The notes: a model not told the origin generated them from the sequence alone. A DNA stretch of 64,000 nucleotides from Pratylenchus scribneri (GCA_030063045.1 JAQSEB010000114.1:1984001-2048000), one strand, 5' to 3'. Shown: positions 36,290-53,090, counted from the first letter of the stretch. A program made the numbers and translations.

Positions 36290-36880
36290 TCGGAAAAAGA
36301 ATATTAATGCCAAAATAATTAAAATAGTTTAATGGTTTACTCTTGATTCATAAATCAAATATACCACCTATTCATTTTGGATAGAACTAGTGAAGACGCA
36401 TTGAATGGTATATAATTTGTTTGGTCAACAATTAAATGGTATTAAACGGTTTAAAACCAATTTTGATTTGGTCAACAATTAAAGGGTATTAAACGGTTTT
36501 AACCAATTTTGGTTTGGTCAACAATTAAAGGGTATTAAACGGTTTAAACCAATTTTGGTTTGGTCAACAATTAAAGGGTATTAAACGGTTTAAACCAATT
36601 TTGGTTTGGTCAACAATTAAAGGGTATTAAACGGTTTTAACCAATTTTGGTTTGGTCAACAATTAAAGGGTATTAAACGGTTTAAACCAATTTTGGTTTG
36701 GTCAACAATTAAAGGGTATTAAACGGTTTAAAATTATTTTGGTTTAATGGTTCAAAACAAAATTCGAATTGGTCAAATCCAAACGAAAAATATATTCAAA
36801 TTATGCCTTTCAATGAGAATTATCGAAGGTATAAAATTTGATAGTCTAGCATAAGCATCTGAAACGTTTCGGCAAATTCA
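36290..36880 (+). repeat. Repeat family C, copy 6, with a 46-bp tandem expansion
   Basis: Begins with the outer family blocks (GATAGAACTAGTGAAGACGC, ATTGAATGGTATATAATTTG). Then about seven 46-bp copies of GGTCAACAATTAAAGGGTAT..TTTAAACCAATTTTGGTTT occupy about 36420-36745, followed by degenerate right-end DNA. It starts about 120 bases upstream of the ZP gene start codon, so it may overlap its promoter. Confidence 0.9.
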
Positions 36881-37904
36881 AAAGGAAGGCATTTAACAAC
36901 TGGAAAAACCGAAAAACAAAAACCGGAGGATTCAGTTAAACTGGAAAATATTGGCGCATTCAATCTGTTTTTCTATTATAAAGGAATAAAAATGAGGCAA
37001 AATAGAGGGAATGAACAGGTTTAATAAATAGGAAGGAAGGTAATTGTGTTTAAAGGTAAAAATCCTGCTCTGCTGGCCACAGCCTTTTGGCCATCCGCTT
37101 TATTAGAATGGGTTTATGTGGGAGGGGAAATGGGGACATTTTATGTGGCCTCTGGGATTGTTGCCCGTAGCCAGTGAACCATTTGATGACCGCGGGGGCT
37201 AATTGCACCAACAATTGTGGCTTTGGGCTCAAATATAGCAGCTGACAATGATGGTGGGGCGAGAGAGGTGGAAGCCCCTCAAATTGGCTTTATATGGGGA
37301 CGGAAATGGAGGACAGGTGCGCGGTCATTTTTCGGGCGACAATAGGGGGGAAAAGGTGGAAAGAATGATTGGGATCGAATGGCATCAAAAAGGCTTAAAA
37401 TGGAAGCCGCGATTTTGGAAGGGATTTTATAATGAATCTCGGATTGTTCGGTGAATTTTGGACAAAATATTTGCATATGGCTTTTAAACAGGAAAGAAGA
37501 AGGTTTAAGTTTTAATTAAAAAGTAAGAAAATTTTCAAATATTCCTAATGGGTAATAATGCCAAAAATTATGGAAAGAGTGGACATTTCTTATTGTTCTT
37601 TTCAATTTCACACCTCACCTGCTGTTTTGGAGGGCACAAAAGTTAGGAAAGGAAGATGCGCCAGGATTTAGAATATAGACTGACCAATGAAAGGGTAAAT
37701 AATTATTTTTGTGAGAAAAATAATAGGGAACAACAATTGGAGAATGGATGAGAAAATGAAAATGACCTTCAATTTTATGCCTTTTCAGCCCTTTTTGGGA
37801 AAGAAAATCGAATTGAGGGATCCCGTTATTATTGAGAATAATTCAAAAGGAATATAAAATAAAGGAAAATATTTAATTTACTGAATTGAAATTGCCAAAA
37901 AATC
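36881..37904. other. Intergenic stretch, no gene seen
   Basis: Upstream of the ZP gene. A GC-richer patch at 37050-37330 is open in several frames but shows no domain or splice structure. It could be promoter DNA. Confidence 0.4.
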
Positions 37905-38175
37905 CTGAAAAATGCCGAAAAATTGTGACGGTTCAGAAGCCAAAACTTTATACCCAATCAGTAGATCTCGTCAAGATGCTTGATTTGATTTGGGTTTAAT
38001 CAATTCTAACATAGTTTTGAACCATTAAAACAAAATAGGTTTTAAATCGTTTAAACCAAATCAAAACCAAATTATATACTATTTAATGCATTTTGACAAG
38101 CTCTATCCAATTTTGGGTATATGGATTGGGAATGTAAGACAAACCTTTCCTTAAACCATTAGGCAAATTCAATTA
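37905..38175. repeat. Repeat family C, copy 7 (inverse)
   Basis: ACCCAATCAGTAGATCTCG, GTTTTAAATCGTTTAAACC and TTTAATGCATTTTGACAAGC follow the inverse family order without tandem expansion. Confidence 0.6.
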
Positions 38176-41100
38176 AATACTATCCTAATAAATGGATAAA
38201 AATAATTAAAATTATTAAAATTCATTTACAGACAAGCTTGACTTCAATTCAGTAGGAATAAATTCTGATTTTGATGAAGCCAATTTGTGTTCCTTTTAAA
38301 TAATTTATATTCCCTAAGGAAATGGGAAATGGGCGGTGATCAAATCAAATAAAATTGAGGAAAAATATGGATGACACAAAATCAAAAGCAAATATATGCG
38401 TGGAATATGAATATATAATAATTAATGCCGAAAATAATGAGGTGAATGGAAGTTATTTATGAAGGAACAGTTCATTACGACCTCGGGAAAATTGCTCCGT
38501 CCACAAAGATGATAATGCCAAAGGCAATTTGGGTTAATTGGCTCACATCCATTGGATTATGGGGAAACGGGAAACTAATCAAAACGCAATATGAATATGA
38601 AGGTGAGGGGCCACGGATTGCAATTTAACGGGGAACACAAACAGAAATGACCGTTGCACGAGGGCCGAGGAACAGATGAAAGGATGATGAGATGGGAAGG
38701 GGAAGAAGTTTGCGGGAAGAAGAAGATATCCCCTCCTCTTCCTCTTCCATCCCCACTCATCCTCTTCCAATTCCCTCCAATAGTCCCATTCAAAACGGCG
38801 CGGCAATCTTCCTTCCCCCAATGCATGCACATTCGGCCTCTTGCACAATTTCCCGTTTTGCGTGCAAAATTTGCGCGAACAAACAGAATATAGAGGTAGA
38901 TATAGATGAGAATGATGAGTTGAGGAAAGGTGGATGAAGGGGTTAGGAAGATTTGGACGATTTGAGGGGGTCATCATCATTCCTACGGATGATCGAGGGG
39001 ATTACACCCTCAACCCATCCCAACCATCATTGTGGACTCGGAGATGAACCCACGGATGGAAGAATGGAGGGAATGGATCTTTCGGATTATAATAATGTCT
39101 TTGGAGTACTTCCACGACCACCAACGATCATCATCCTCTTCCCCCTCTTGCGCACATTGTATTATTCTCGGCTTCAAGTGCCAAGGCGTGAGCCCCACCC
39201 AAACGCGAAAATGGCTCCTTGGTGGAAGTGGACTTTGTGGGTGGTGGAAGCGCATTTTAAGAAATGAAAACTGGACACAAAAATGCTTCCCCACAAATAT
39301 CTTTTGAGCTCTCAGAACTCATCAAATCATCGAGAAATGAGGAAAAAGCATTGTGTGAATGTAAATGAGGGGAAAACGGATAGGGGGATATGTAAATTAT
39401 AGATATTTTACTTTTATAAATTGTATAATCAAAAATGACTTGGAGAATTGGACAAATTTGGCTAAACATTCAATTTGCCTCACACAGCCATATTTCGAGC
39501 GCAAAGTAGGCATCATATTGGTCTCCTTCTTCTCTAAATGCTGAAATTGGCTGGGAATGGCTATAAAGTGGGAGGATCAAATTCCCTTAATTAGTTTCGG
39601 ATTTATTTGGGGAAAGGTGAGGGGATGGTTTGGTTCCAATTTGGGGGCACTGGACTGGCACGGCCCGTTGCTCATCAAACAATCCCGCAAATGTGGAATG
39701 GGGGCGCGGAAATGGGAAGAAGGTCAAAAAGAGGCCAAAAACGGGGATGAAATTATAATTGGGCGAATATGAATGAGATGGCGCCAAATGAATTGAATTA
39801 ATTATTTGTGGAGTACTTTGATTGTGGCCTTGGCCTCCTTGATTTGATTATTCTCAATTGGATTGAACGATTGGGGCTAAATGGAGGATTTGCAATCAAT
39901 TCCCGCATATTAATTTAGGCCAATTTGGATTGGCTGAATTAATATGAAAGAGAAAGAACGCGCGAAAAGCGCATTCAAGACTAACAAAAAGCAAAAAGGG
40001 GAATGGGCCATGGCCGTCGATTGTTTACACCACAATTTGTGGTCGTGAAGTAAAGTGGGAGGAAAAGAAGAATGAGAGATCAACGCCAAGGCCTGATGAA
40101 TATGAATATTGAAGGCTGGGCCGAATGGATGGATGGTTGGATGGATGGATTCAAGGGAAGAAAAAGGACAGGTGGTCATTGAAAAGGAGGGAGTTGGGTG
40201 GATAGGCAAAAGTGAGATTTGCATACAAATTCAAGAGGTGCGCATTGGCCGATTTTTGGATGGACGAGGCTCGTTGGCCTTCCTCTGTCTCGACCATATT
40301 GTTTTGGATCGATCCAAATCAAATCATGGAAAAAAAGCGTGGAAATAGTTTTGGCCGCGAAAATATTGGAATTGAACAATTTAATTAATAAATAATAATT
40401 AAAAAGGAAAGAAGGCAATGCCAAATTAGCACTATAATGGTACCAGAATTGTGGGAATAAAATGGATAGCAATTTAAGAAAAACTAATAAGGAATAATTA
40501 TATTTATTCATGGAGAGAAAATGTGGCTTTAATTAAAGTGAAATAATTTTAATTGAGAACACAAATGAAATTTTAAATCTATTTTTGGAGTAAAAATGAG
40601 ATTCCAAATGAATTTTGAGGAATTAGATTGTAATAAAAGATTGCCAATAAGAATGAAAAATACCCCTTATTTTAGCTTCATTGCGAACTTTTGTGCGAAG
40701 TTTGCCTTGAGGATTTTCGATTTTTCTTTGAAGGCCACATTGACCAACCAAAACCAATGGATTGGACCAGAAAAGAGCCCCGGAAATAGTTGAGAAGAAG
40801 ATCGGAAACAATGAGAAAGTGCGCGGAACATTTAAAGGCGGAATGTGGGAAGGGAAAATTCCTTCGAGGATTGAATTTGAAAGCAAAAAGAGAAAGTGGC
40901 GCACATTCGGCTTATTCTTCCACCTCTACTAAAGCCAATCCATCATTCATTTCGGCCAACTTGACCAAAGTTTGAATTGAAGACTAGGCTGGTTATTTGC
41001 GCAATTTTACGATCGGCCAGCCAACCAACTAGCCAATCGGTTGACCCTCGCCGGTCAATTTGAATTTGAGGGGATGGAGAATGATGATATGGAATGGAAA

Positions 41101-41299
41101 ATTAAATGGGGATTAGGGTGGCCAATTTGAAATTATGAGTGCGATTTGATGGGGGCTTCAGAATTTGAAAATGAGTGGATGAATGATGCGTAGCATAAGT
41201 GGAAAGTGACCGAAAGAGGCAAATCTTTTAATTTTGCTTATATGATATTAATCTCAGCTAATAAATTTGTAATTAGTGAAATCAGAAGGATCAATATTG
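38176..41299. other. Intergenic region without convincing genes
   Basis: Includes GC-richer patches at 38640-39300 and 39540-39780 with frames up to 133 codons on both strands. None has a recognisable motif, and overlapping frames are equally open, so none is called. No family A, B or C copy was noticed. Confidence 0.4.
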
Positions 41300-41465
41300 G
41301 GCCGGTTCTTATGTCCATAGCTCACCGAGGCGATAACCAATTTAGGAAAGCGATATGCTATTTGAAACCCTTAAATGTCTTCTAAAAAGTGGCTTTTCTA
41401 ATTTTCCTCAAAAAATTAAGGTTTATTACACTCAAAGATATGTATAAAGAATGTATTTCTATAAA
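41300..41465. repeat. Half copy of fold-back family A
   Basis: Left-arm words only: CCATAGCTCACCGAGGCGAT, AGCGATATGCTATTTGAAAC, AAATGTCTTCTAAAAAGTGG, and the central TTTATTACACTCAAAG. Confidence 0.6.
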
Positions 41466-41726
41466 GTTAGGATTTATTAGAATTTAGACCGAAAATATCA
41501 AATGGAAAATGAATAAAAATAAAAAGTCACAAAACATTTGGAACCATGATCGCTACTAATATTTAGGAACAAAAATTTAATGCGCAAAAACCGAAGGGCC
41601 ACTCGCTGTTGGACCCTTTTTCGGTGGATTACGCGCCAATCTAATTTGAAGGCCAATTTATGGGACGGGGAAAAAGACGTCAAAACCGTCCGAGGACAAT
41701 TCCACAATCGATAAAGGACAGAAAAA

Positions 41727-42541
41727 ATGTGGTCAATTCCACAAAAGTAAAAATGTGGTCAATTCCACAAAAGTAAAAATGCTAATGTTAATTTTTTTGT
41801 GAAATTATTTGTTTGAGTTGGAAGAAAAAATTTGGACATAGGGGTTTTCTGATGTGAAGAATTCAAAAATGACATTAGTTTTTTGACCAGTTCATTGGGT
41901 GGTTTGTAAACGGGTTCAAAATGGCTAAAATGTAAATATTGTCAGAATGAAGTGAAAATTGGGATTTATATGCTTTTGAAATTTGAATATGGAGAATTTA
42001 AAAATGGAATTAGTTTTATGACTAGCGCAAAAATCGTTTAACAAACCGGTTTAAAAATGAAAAATTTCCCCAATTAACGTGAAAATTTAAATTTTTGGTT
42101 TTTCAATTATGAGGAACTCAAAAATGAAATGAAAAAATAATTTCAAAAAAAATTAAATACTAATAAGTGTAGAAAATAAAATTACAAATTCTCTTGCCAA
42201 TTTGAAAAACAGGAATACCCTTAACTAGTAATAATAAAATTAATTTTATATGTAAATGCCTAGCACGGCTGTCACCGCACAAAAAAATAATAATAAACAG
42301 ATCGTCATTTCTATACAAAATATTAGGTGACTGGTTCTATTCATTTGGTTGACAATGGCCAAACTATTATAATTTCCCATGAATTTATTCTTCACTTTTT
42401 AATTAATTATATTTTTTTAAATGATTAATATTTGTATTTTTGATAATCGGGCACTTTCTTTTACCACATTTTTACTTTTGTGGAATTGACCACATTTTTA
42501 CTTTTGTGGAATTGACCACATTTTTACTTTTGTGGAATTGA
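41727..42541. mobile_element. Element with tandem 26-bp repeats as inverted ends
   Basis: The left end has two and the right end three copies, inverted, of the 26-bp unit ATGTGGTCAATTCCACAAAA plus GTAAAA. The unit holds its own small hairpin (GTGG..CCAC). The 680-bp interior is AT-rich and non-coding. The architecture suggests a non-autonomous DNA transposon; target duplication is not clear. Confidence 0.6.
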
Positions 42542-43179
42542 CATAGCACCCGTCAAAACAGCTGGAGACCTCATCCTAAAATCAATTTGTTGACTTTTCT
42601 GAAAGAAATTTTCCCATTTTTATGGATGCATTGGCCCTAAATAAGCCGGCCGTTGCCTTCTCATTGTCCAAAAATTTGCCCTCTTATTCGCTAAAGTTTG
42701 CCCTCAACGAAAATTTCTTCCTCAAATCCAAGCATTTGACCACATTTCGCCGCCTCTCGGCCGACCATGACCTTGTCCCCCCACCTTCTCATCGGTCAGC
42801 CGGAAAAGTGTGGAAGGCGAGAAGATGCGCAAAAATTTTAGTGGCAAAATGAGGGGAAGGATCAATTCCATCGGCCCCTCTTCACCATTCCTTCTTTTGA
42901 AAAATTCATACTCCTTTTCCATAGCCAACAAAAAGGAGGCAACGGCCGCGCGGCCTGAAAATGAATCCACAAAGAAAATGAAGAAAATTGGGTTTTGGTT
43001 TGGAAGATGAGGAAGAAGATGGAGAATTTGTCCTTAAAAACTAAAGGGAAATATATTATTTATTCAAAATTCTATTTTTAAATTAAAATATCAAGAAATG
43101 ATGATGACACTTCTATGGGTTGTGGCATAAAAACAAACGCAGAATTTCAGAGAAATTTGATTTCGGCATTTCTTCTACT
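42542..43179. other. Unassigned GC-richer intergenic block
   Basis: 42600-43010 is richer in GC than its neighbours and is open on both strands (76 and 82 codons) without recognised domains. Function unknown. Confidence 0.3.
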
Positions 43180-43340
43180 CTAATCATTTTGAGCCCATCT
43201 AGAGTATAGACTAAATTAGTTTTAATATAAATTAAGGGAATGAAAGGTTGGCTCAATATCAATCAAATTTATTCAAAATGCCATCATTTTTCTGCCACTT
43301 TCCTCATTATTTTAAATTCTCTGGTACACTTATTACATTT
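43180..43340. repeat. Dispersed repeat family F, copy 1
   Basis: Shares ATCATTTTGAG, AATTAAGGGAATGAAAGGTT, GGCTCAATA and downstream blocks with about 46965-47125 in the same order. Confidence 0.55.
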
Positions 43341-43489
43341 TAACAATAAGAATTAAATTTTCAACCAACATCAACCAGAATAACCATTTTACCAACACTA
43401 TACTTTAAATTATTCTTTATTTATTGTGCGGAAACTGTGATAAAAATGTGAAGGATAAAAAGCATATGATAGAGAGGAAAAAGGGCAAC

Positions 43490-43630
43490 TTTATAAAGGC
43501 AGATTGAGGCAATATTCGATTGATAGATAGGGCGACAGGGCGAATAGGAAAGTAGAGGTACAGTAGGATGAAATGAAATAGCCCTTATTAATTAGGCATT
43601 ATTGGCATTGACATGAGATATGACAGAAAC
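43490..43630 (-). repeat. Dispersed repeat family G, copy 2 (inverse)
   Basis: Reverse complement of the block at 35095-35310: GGCAATATTCGATTGATAGA, GGTACAGTAGGATGAAATGA. Non-coding. Confidence 0.55.
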
Positions 43631-43730
43631 AAAGAAGAATTATGGCATTTATCAGCAGATAGTGGTCAAAAATAATAACATAAATTATAATGTCCAAAAT
43701 AATACTTCATATTTGTAATATCCGATTATA

Positions 43731-44056
43731 TTATACCACTATATCTGTCAGTCTCTCTTTGTCGTCTGGATCGTTCATTTTCTCCATAATTTGTCGCCAT
43801 CCTTGATCATCACCAATTTTTGTTCGGCATAACATGAAATAACTTTCTCCTTCATCAATGATGCCATCCAAGACTCAATTGTTCTCCGGGTTTGATGATT
43901 TTCAATGCCAAAAAAAGATTGGTGAAAATCGATCTGATCGACACTTGTATATTAAAATTTAAATTATCATAGCTTCTTATTACATATCTACCTGAATGAA
44001 GTTGGTTCATAAAAATCATGAAAGGTGCCAAATTGGAAAAAGAAGGAGACAGGCAT
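43731..44056 (-). pseudogene. Two-exon coding remnant with frameshift, unknown protein
   Basis: Minus exon 44056-43992 (ATG, MPVSFFFQFGTFHDFYEPTS) joins in phase to an exon starting at 43943 (VDQIDFHQSFFGIENHQTRR). The first frame stops at 43775. The more gene-like codons, however, move to another frame at about 43868 (DGIIDEGESYFMLCRTKIGD) and end at a TAA at 43731. This pattern suggests a coding exon with an indel. No family is recognised; it may be a decayed gene or part of one. Confidence 0.35.
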
Positions 44057-44477
44057 AAAAATATTAAAATTTACATCCCTATTTGTTGGAAATTTTTAAT
44101 TTTATATATTAAGTATGACAATTTCGAACAATTGAAGGAGCAAATGAAGGCATTCTCAAAGAATTAATGGTGAACACTTTTAATTTGTTGTTAATTTTGT
44201 AAATATTTTTGAATATTTTAAAAAACAAAGTTTTTGTTGCTCCAAACATTTGTTTTTCCAAACATTTTAATTTTAAATTAAAAATTTAAATTAGCACATC
44301 TTTTAAGAATTGCACACATTTGTACTGTTTAGGAATTGTCTAACACCGTATCAACATTTCCATTTTTGCCTATAACTTATTATTTAAGCATCGAAATGCC
44401 CTTTGCATTTCCCTCAAATGCCCTCTTTCTTTCCCCCTTCCCTTCCATCTTCTCTTTAAAAATAAAATTGAAATAAG

Positions 44478-44890
44478 TCCGATTGGTAGCCGACTTGGTC
44501 TAGTGGTATTGTTCCCAGTCTTTGGAGCAGTACAGATCCACACTAGTGCTGAGTTCGACCCCGTTGCGACCAATCATTATTGGATCTAATGGTTGGGTGG
44601 CTGTCTTTGTGCAACGTGGCTATTGGATGTGGTCAGAGCGAAACTGTGGTGGAGTGTCCTTGCGCCGTCTTTGCGAGGCCTCTGCTTCTGGTCATAGTGA
44701 AGCCCTCCAAATAGGACCACAGGTCAGATTCATTCTGTCTTGTATACGGGCGGTGTGTGCTCGGTCGCGGCCCAAGTGCGAGAGGATCAGCCTCGTACGT
44801 AAGCTGGCGGGTGTAGAACTTAAGTGCTATTCCCTCTGATTCGGGGATTAGCCGGGTGATAGGTTACGGCCTATCCCCACTACATTAATG
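44478..44890 (+). mobile_element. tRNA-derived SINE-like element
   Basis: A sharply GC-richer 410-bp island. The head carries TGGTCTAGTGG (pol III A box) and GAGTTCGACCCC (B box) about 50 bases apart. The body is unrelated GC-rich DNA (GCGGTGTGTGCTCGGTCGCG), and the tail ends TACATTAATGCACTTTTTTA. The 105-codon frame through it is incidental. The structure matches tRNA-head SINEs; no target duplication could be confirmed by eye. Confidence 0.7.
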
Positions 44891-45335
44891 CACTTTTTTA
44901 GTTTGATTTTAAGATTTTTCATCAATTAAGTGGCTTGAAATTTATTATAAAAGAATTTTTTAAATTAATTTATTCCTAATAATGATAAAATAACTCATCA
45001 TTAAAATTTGATTTGACAAACTAAAATATGGAACTTATAAAGATGTCCTCAAAAATGCTTTGAATAAATTAATGTTTATGTATTAATAATAAATTATCAA
45101 TTGACAAGAGGAAAACGATTAAATCAATATTTCCAAATTTTTAAAAATAATTGATATAAAAAATAAAAAAATAATAAATATTAATTTTTATTCATTTACT
45201 CATCCTTGAATAAATTTTTGCGGCTAAAAAATACAAAAAAAATTAGAATTATGTCTTGGGATTTTTTTTGTGGAATGCATTTGACTCTGTTTTTATGAGC
45301 TTTTTCGCCAAAAAAATCATCATCTATTCTCTGAA
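44891..45335. other. AT-rich spacer
   Basis: Very AT-rich DNA between the SINE-like element and the broken minus-strand gene. It would include the latter's 3' flank. Nothing else noticed. Confidence 0.4.
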
Positions 45336-46781
45336 TCAATACTCGTCGCCGCCAATTAGCATATTTGCAAAATTGGAATTAAATTTTTTAGTATACAGGG
45401 TGGGGCAAAAGTTCTGCAAGTCTGTTTTTTTCAAATAAAATTTTAATGGATAAATAAAATTTTTTCATTTTTGGTATAATAATAAATTATTATGCCCTTT
45501 ATTGGAATTATTAAAAGATTTGGGAATTTGGAGACTCTCCTTTGGGAGGCGGACTTGAATATATGTCCTCCTCAAGGTTGAAATGGTCGCTCATTTTTTA
45601 GGAGCATTTTAATTTTTTTCCTATTTTAAATTGCAAATTAAAAACTTTTAACTTTATTTTCTAATAGCTTAAACACAAGGCTAATTAATATAAAAAAGAA
45701 AAATAAAAATATTAAAAATTTAAAAAAATTAGCCTAGACGAACTTTTTGATACGAAAATGCAAAAATCAATGACTTGAAAAACCAAAATTTTCTAATTCT
45801 GAATTTCCTTGACCATTTGAAATTTTTTTGATTAAATATTACTCTTCTATCTATTTTTATGAAAAAAGCCAATTTTGAGAACAGCCACCCTATTTTAAGA
45901 CCATTTTTGAGGGGCATTTTTAGGCCGATTTTTAGGTTTTCCCATGGTCGCACGATTTTTTCAACATTTTTCTATGCCACTTTTTTATATTCAGGGTGGG
46001 ATGCAAAATTTTTAGCAATTTATGAAGCCAAGATATGGATTTATTAATCCCAAAAATTTGATAAATTTTTATTTTCTCATTCTTGAGTTATTCCCTAAAG
46101 AATTTTTCATCAAAAAAGGGATTTTCAGGATTAAAATGAATGGACCTTTTTTTAAAAAATTATAAATAATTTAGTTAATTATTAACAGGCCTATCATAGT
46201 TGATATAAGGGTAAAAAAGATTGGAGAATTTGAATTTAAAAAGAAAATTGAATAAACTTTATATTAAAGACCTAAAATAATCATTCGAAAAAACTTGCAG
46301 AACTTTTGCCCCACCCTGTAATGAACATTGCAAGGGCGAGAAGAAGCCTGGAATAAATTATAATTAATATTAATTAAATTTTATAAAAACATTAAAACAT
46401 TTATATTATTATAAATTATTTTTCAATTGAAATAAGAACTCACCATTTTTTCTGGCCAATTTTCCATTGTTTGCCCTTGGCATTCGACTTCGGCTAATAC
46501 ATTTTCGACCTCGGTATTGGCATTTGCCGCCAATCGGCCAAATTCAGCTATTTCTGTGTCCCTTCGGTGTAATTCACGATAGGCAGCTGCGGCACGGCGT
46601 TCGGCAATTGATGGAATTGATCTGGAAAGAAATTAAATTATAATTACATTTTAATAAAATGAACATAAAAAATTAATTAATAGAATCTTTTTAAAAAAAT
46701 ATTTTAAATGAATACTTACTGTCCAATGAAGGCGGCCGCACTCCTCGATCCCCCAATGTTTTGCATCATTCCAATATATTC
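45336..46781 (-). pseudogene. Small alanine/glutamate-rich gene, probably disrupted
   Basis: Minus exons 46781-46720, 46621-46444 and 46347-46321 join in phase (IAERRAAAAYRELHRRDTEI, GRLAANANTEVENVLAEVEC). The third exon is cut by a mariner-like element after codon 9. Past the element, the frame resumes at 45393 and runs to a TGA at 45338-45336. Upstream, about 46859-46782 encodes, in another frame, a strongly hydrophobic signal-peptide-like run (LIILLLCIIHLAILPICDEA) that would need a one-base shift to join. The residue pattern suggests a secreted helical protein. The family is not recognised. If only the first ATG at 46769 is used, it would be a short intracellular protein instead. Confidence 0.4.
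45396..46318. mobile_element. Mariner-like non-autonomous element with TA duplication
   Basis: Terminal inverted repeats of about 25 bp, CAGGGTGGGGCAAAAGTTCT on the left and its complement ending 46318, flanked by TA on both sides (45394-45395 and 46319-46320). An inner copy of the end, CAGGGTGGGATGCAAAATTT, lies at about 45993. The 923-bp interior has no transposase. The TA duplication and end sequence fit the Tc1/mariner superfamily. Confidence 0.85.
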
Positions 46782-46964
46782 CTGTACGAATTGAGTACGG
46801 CCTCATCGCATATTGGCAAAATGGCCAAATGGATGATGCAAAGAAGAAGAATAATCAGTGAGGGAAAAATTGTTATTTTTAATAAATTCTAAAATGTCGC
46901 CAACTTTTGTTTGCCTCCTGGCAAATTAAAATTGAACAACCAGTACAAATTTCTTTGCCATTTC

Positions 46965-47125
46965 TTCCCTCTGATCATTTTGAGAACATTTAGTAGGCTA
47001 ATGTAATTTAGTTTATACAAATTAAGAGAATGAAAGGTTGGTTCAATACCATTCAAATATATTCCAATTCGCCATTTTTTGTATATGTCATCTGTTCGGT
47101 TTCCTCATTTCTTTTTTTATTCCTT
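46965..47125. repeat. Dispersed repeat family F, copy 2
   Basis: Matches 43180-43340 in block order (CTGATCATTTTGAG, AATTAAGAGAATGAAAGGTT, GGTTCAATACCATTC). It lies between the broken gene and the UGP gene; the remaining DNA to 47366 is AT-rich and would include the UGP promoter. Confidence 0.55.
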
Positions 47126-47366
47126 GTGATACTTAAGTACATGTAGTCTTTTATGGGAAGCTAATTCTGAGTCTCTTTAATTGGGTTTTGTTCAGTCATC
47201 CATCATCGCAGCAAATATATAATTAATGAACGGGAATGGGGGATGACCTTGTTGATTCCCCCACCTTCGATAATATTTGTATTTAATCAATGCAAAAGGT
47301 AAATACAATTCACAAACCAAACTAAAAATTGCGAATCGAGCATTCTTCTTTTTTTTCCTACAAAAA

Positions 47367-52264
<4,898 letters not shown>

Positions 52265-52629
52265 ATTCCCAGGCATATGTCTTCTAAAAAACATGCCTTT
52301 CACCTTAAATGCGATTTTCGCGAATTTTAAAATCCAATTTATTCTCACAATTCACCTTTTTTATTGTATTTGGGTTTTTAGTGCAAATCTTGGCCATTCC
52401 TCGTATGAAAAACAAATTATACCATAAATCAGCAGTAAAATATTTATCCAAAATACCTTCAATTTAAAGGCAAAATACTTACATCCTAAATTAGCCAATT
52501 AATTTTTAAATATTTTCTATATTTAATAATTAATGATTTTATAGAATTTTGAGGAATAGTTTTTCATAAATAACCATTCCATAATTCATTAAATATTTAC
52601 TAATTGCCTGAAAATTATTCTACCGAAAT

Positions 52630-52661
52630 AAAGAACCAGCGGGCGAGCCCGCTGGTTCTTT
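52630..52661. repeat. Perfect GC-rich hairpin
   Basis: Two 15-base arms, AAAGAACCAGCGGGC and its exact complement, around a 2-base loop. A second hairpin with 10-base arms (TTTAAAGCGC, loop TGCC) follows near 52712-52735. Both lie after the UGP gene and before a repeat block. Confidence 0.8.
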
Positions 52662-52779
52662 AAGTGGGGCCGGAAGGGATACATAGGACGGTTGAAAACA
52701 TTAAAAGTAGGTTTAAAGCGCTGCCGCGCTTTAAAAGTTTCCTAGTGGGCTTATATTCCAAATTGAGATTTTTTGGGTT

Positions 52780-53090
52780 GAGTCACTCGAAACCAACTCG
52801 CGCACAATCTGTTTAAACCCTCAAACCGCCTCAAATCGAAAAATAAACTTCGAATTCGTGATCCCCGGTATCGAAAACCTATTCCAGCACATTTTTATCA
52901 ATTTAAACCACTTAAACCTAACTCGCGCAGAACCGGTTTAAACCCTTGAACCGGCTCTAATCCAAAAATAAATCTTAAATTCGTGATCGCCGCCATCGAA
53001 AACCCATTTCCCCACATTTTTGCTGATTTAAACCACTTTTTGCTCATTTGGCCAAATTCAAAATTGCCGAGTTGGCCAATTTCTGCAGCG
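52780..53090 (+). repeat. Tandem duplication of about 135-145 bp
   Basis: AACTCGCGCACAATCTGTTT, AAATTCGTGATC and the words around them occur twice: about 52795-52895 and 52918-53040 (AACTCGCGCAGAACCGGTTT, AAATTCGTGATCGCCGCC). The block is GC-richer than surrounding DNA and leads into family D copy 2. Confidence 0.65.

Noticed and set aside
38579..39307. Several overlapping frames of 80-133 codons
   Set aside because: Mutually overlapping on both strands without motifs; treated as GC-richer intergenic DNA.
52630..52661. Bacterial-type intrinsic terminator or contamination
   Set aside because: The hairpin looks like one, but it follows a nematode spliced gene, lacks a T-run and is next to dispersed eukaryotic repeats.
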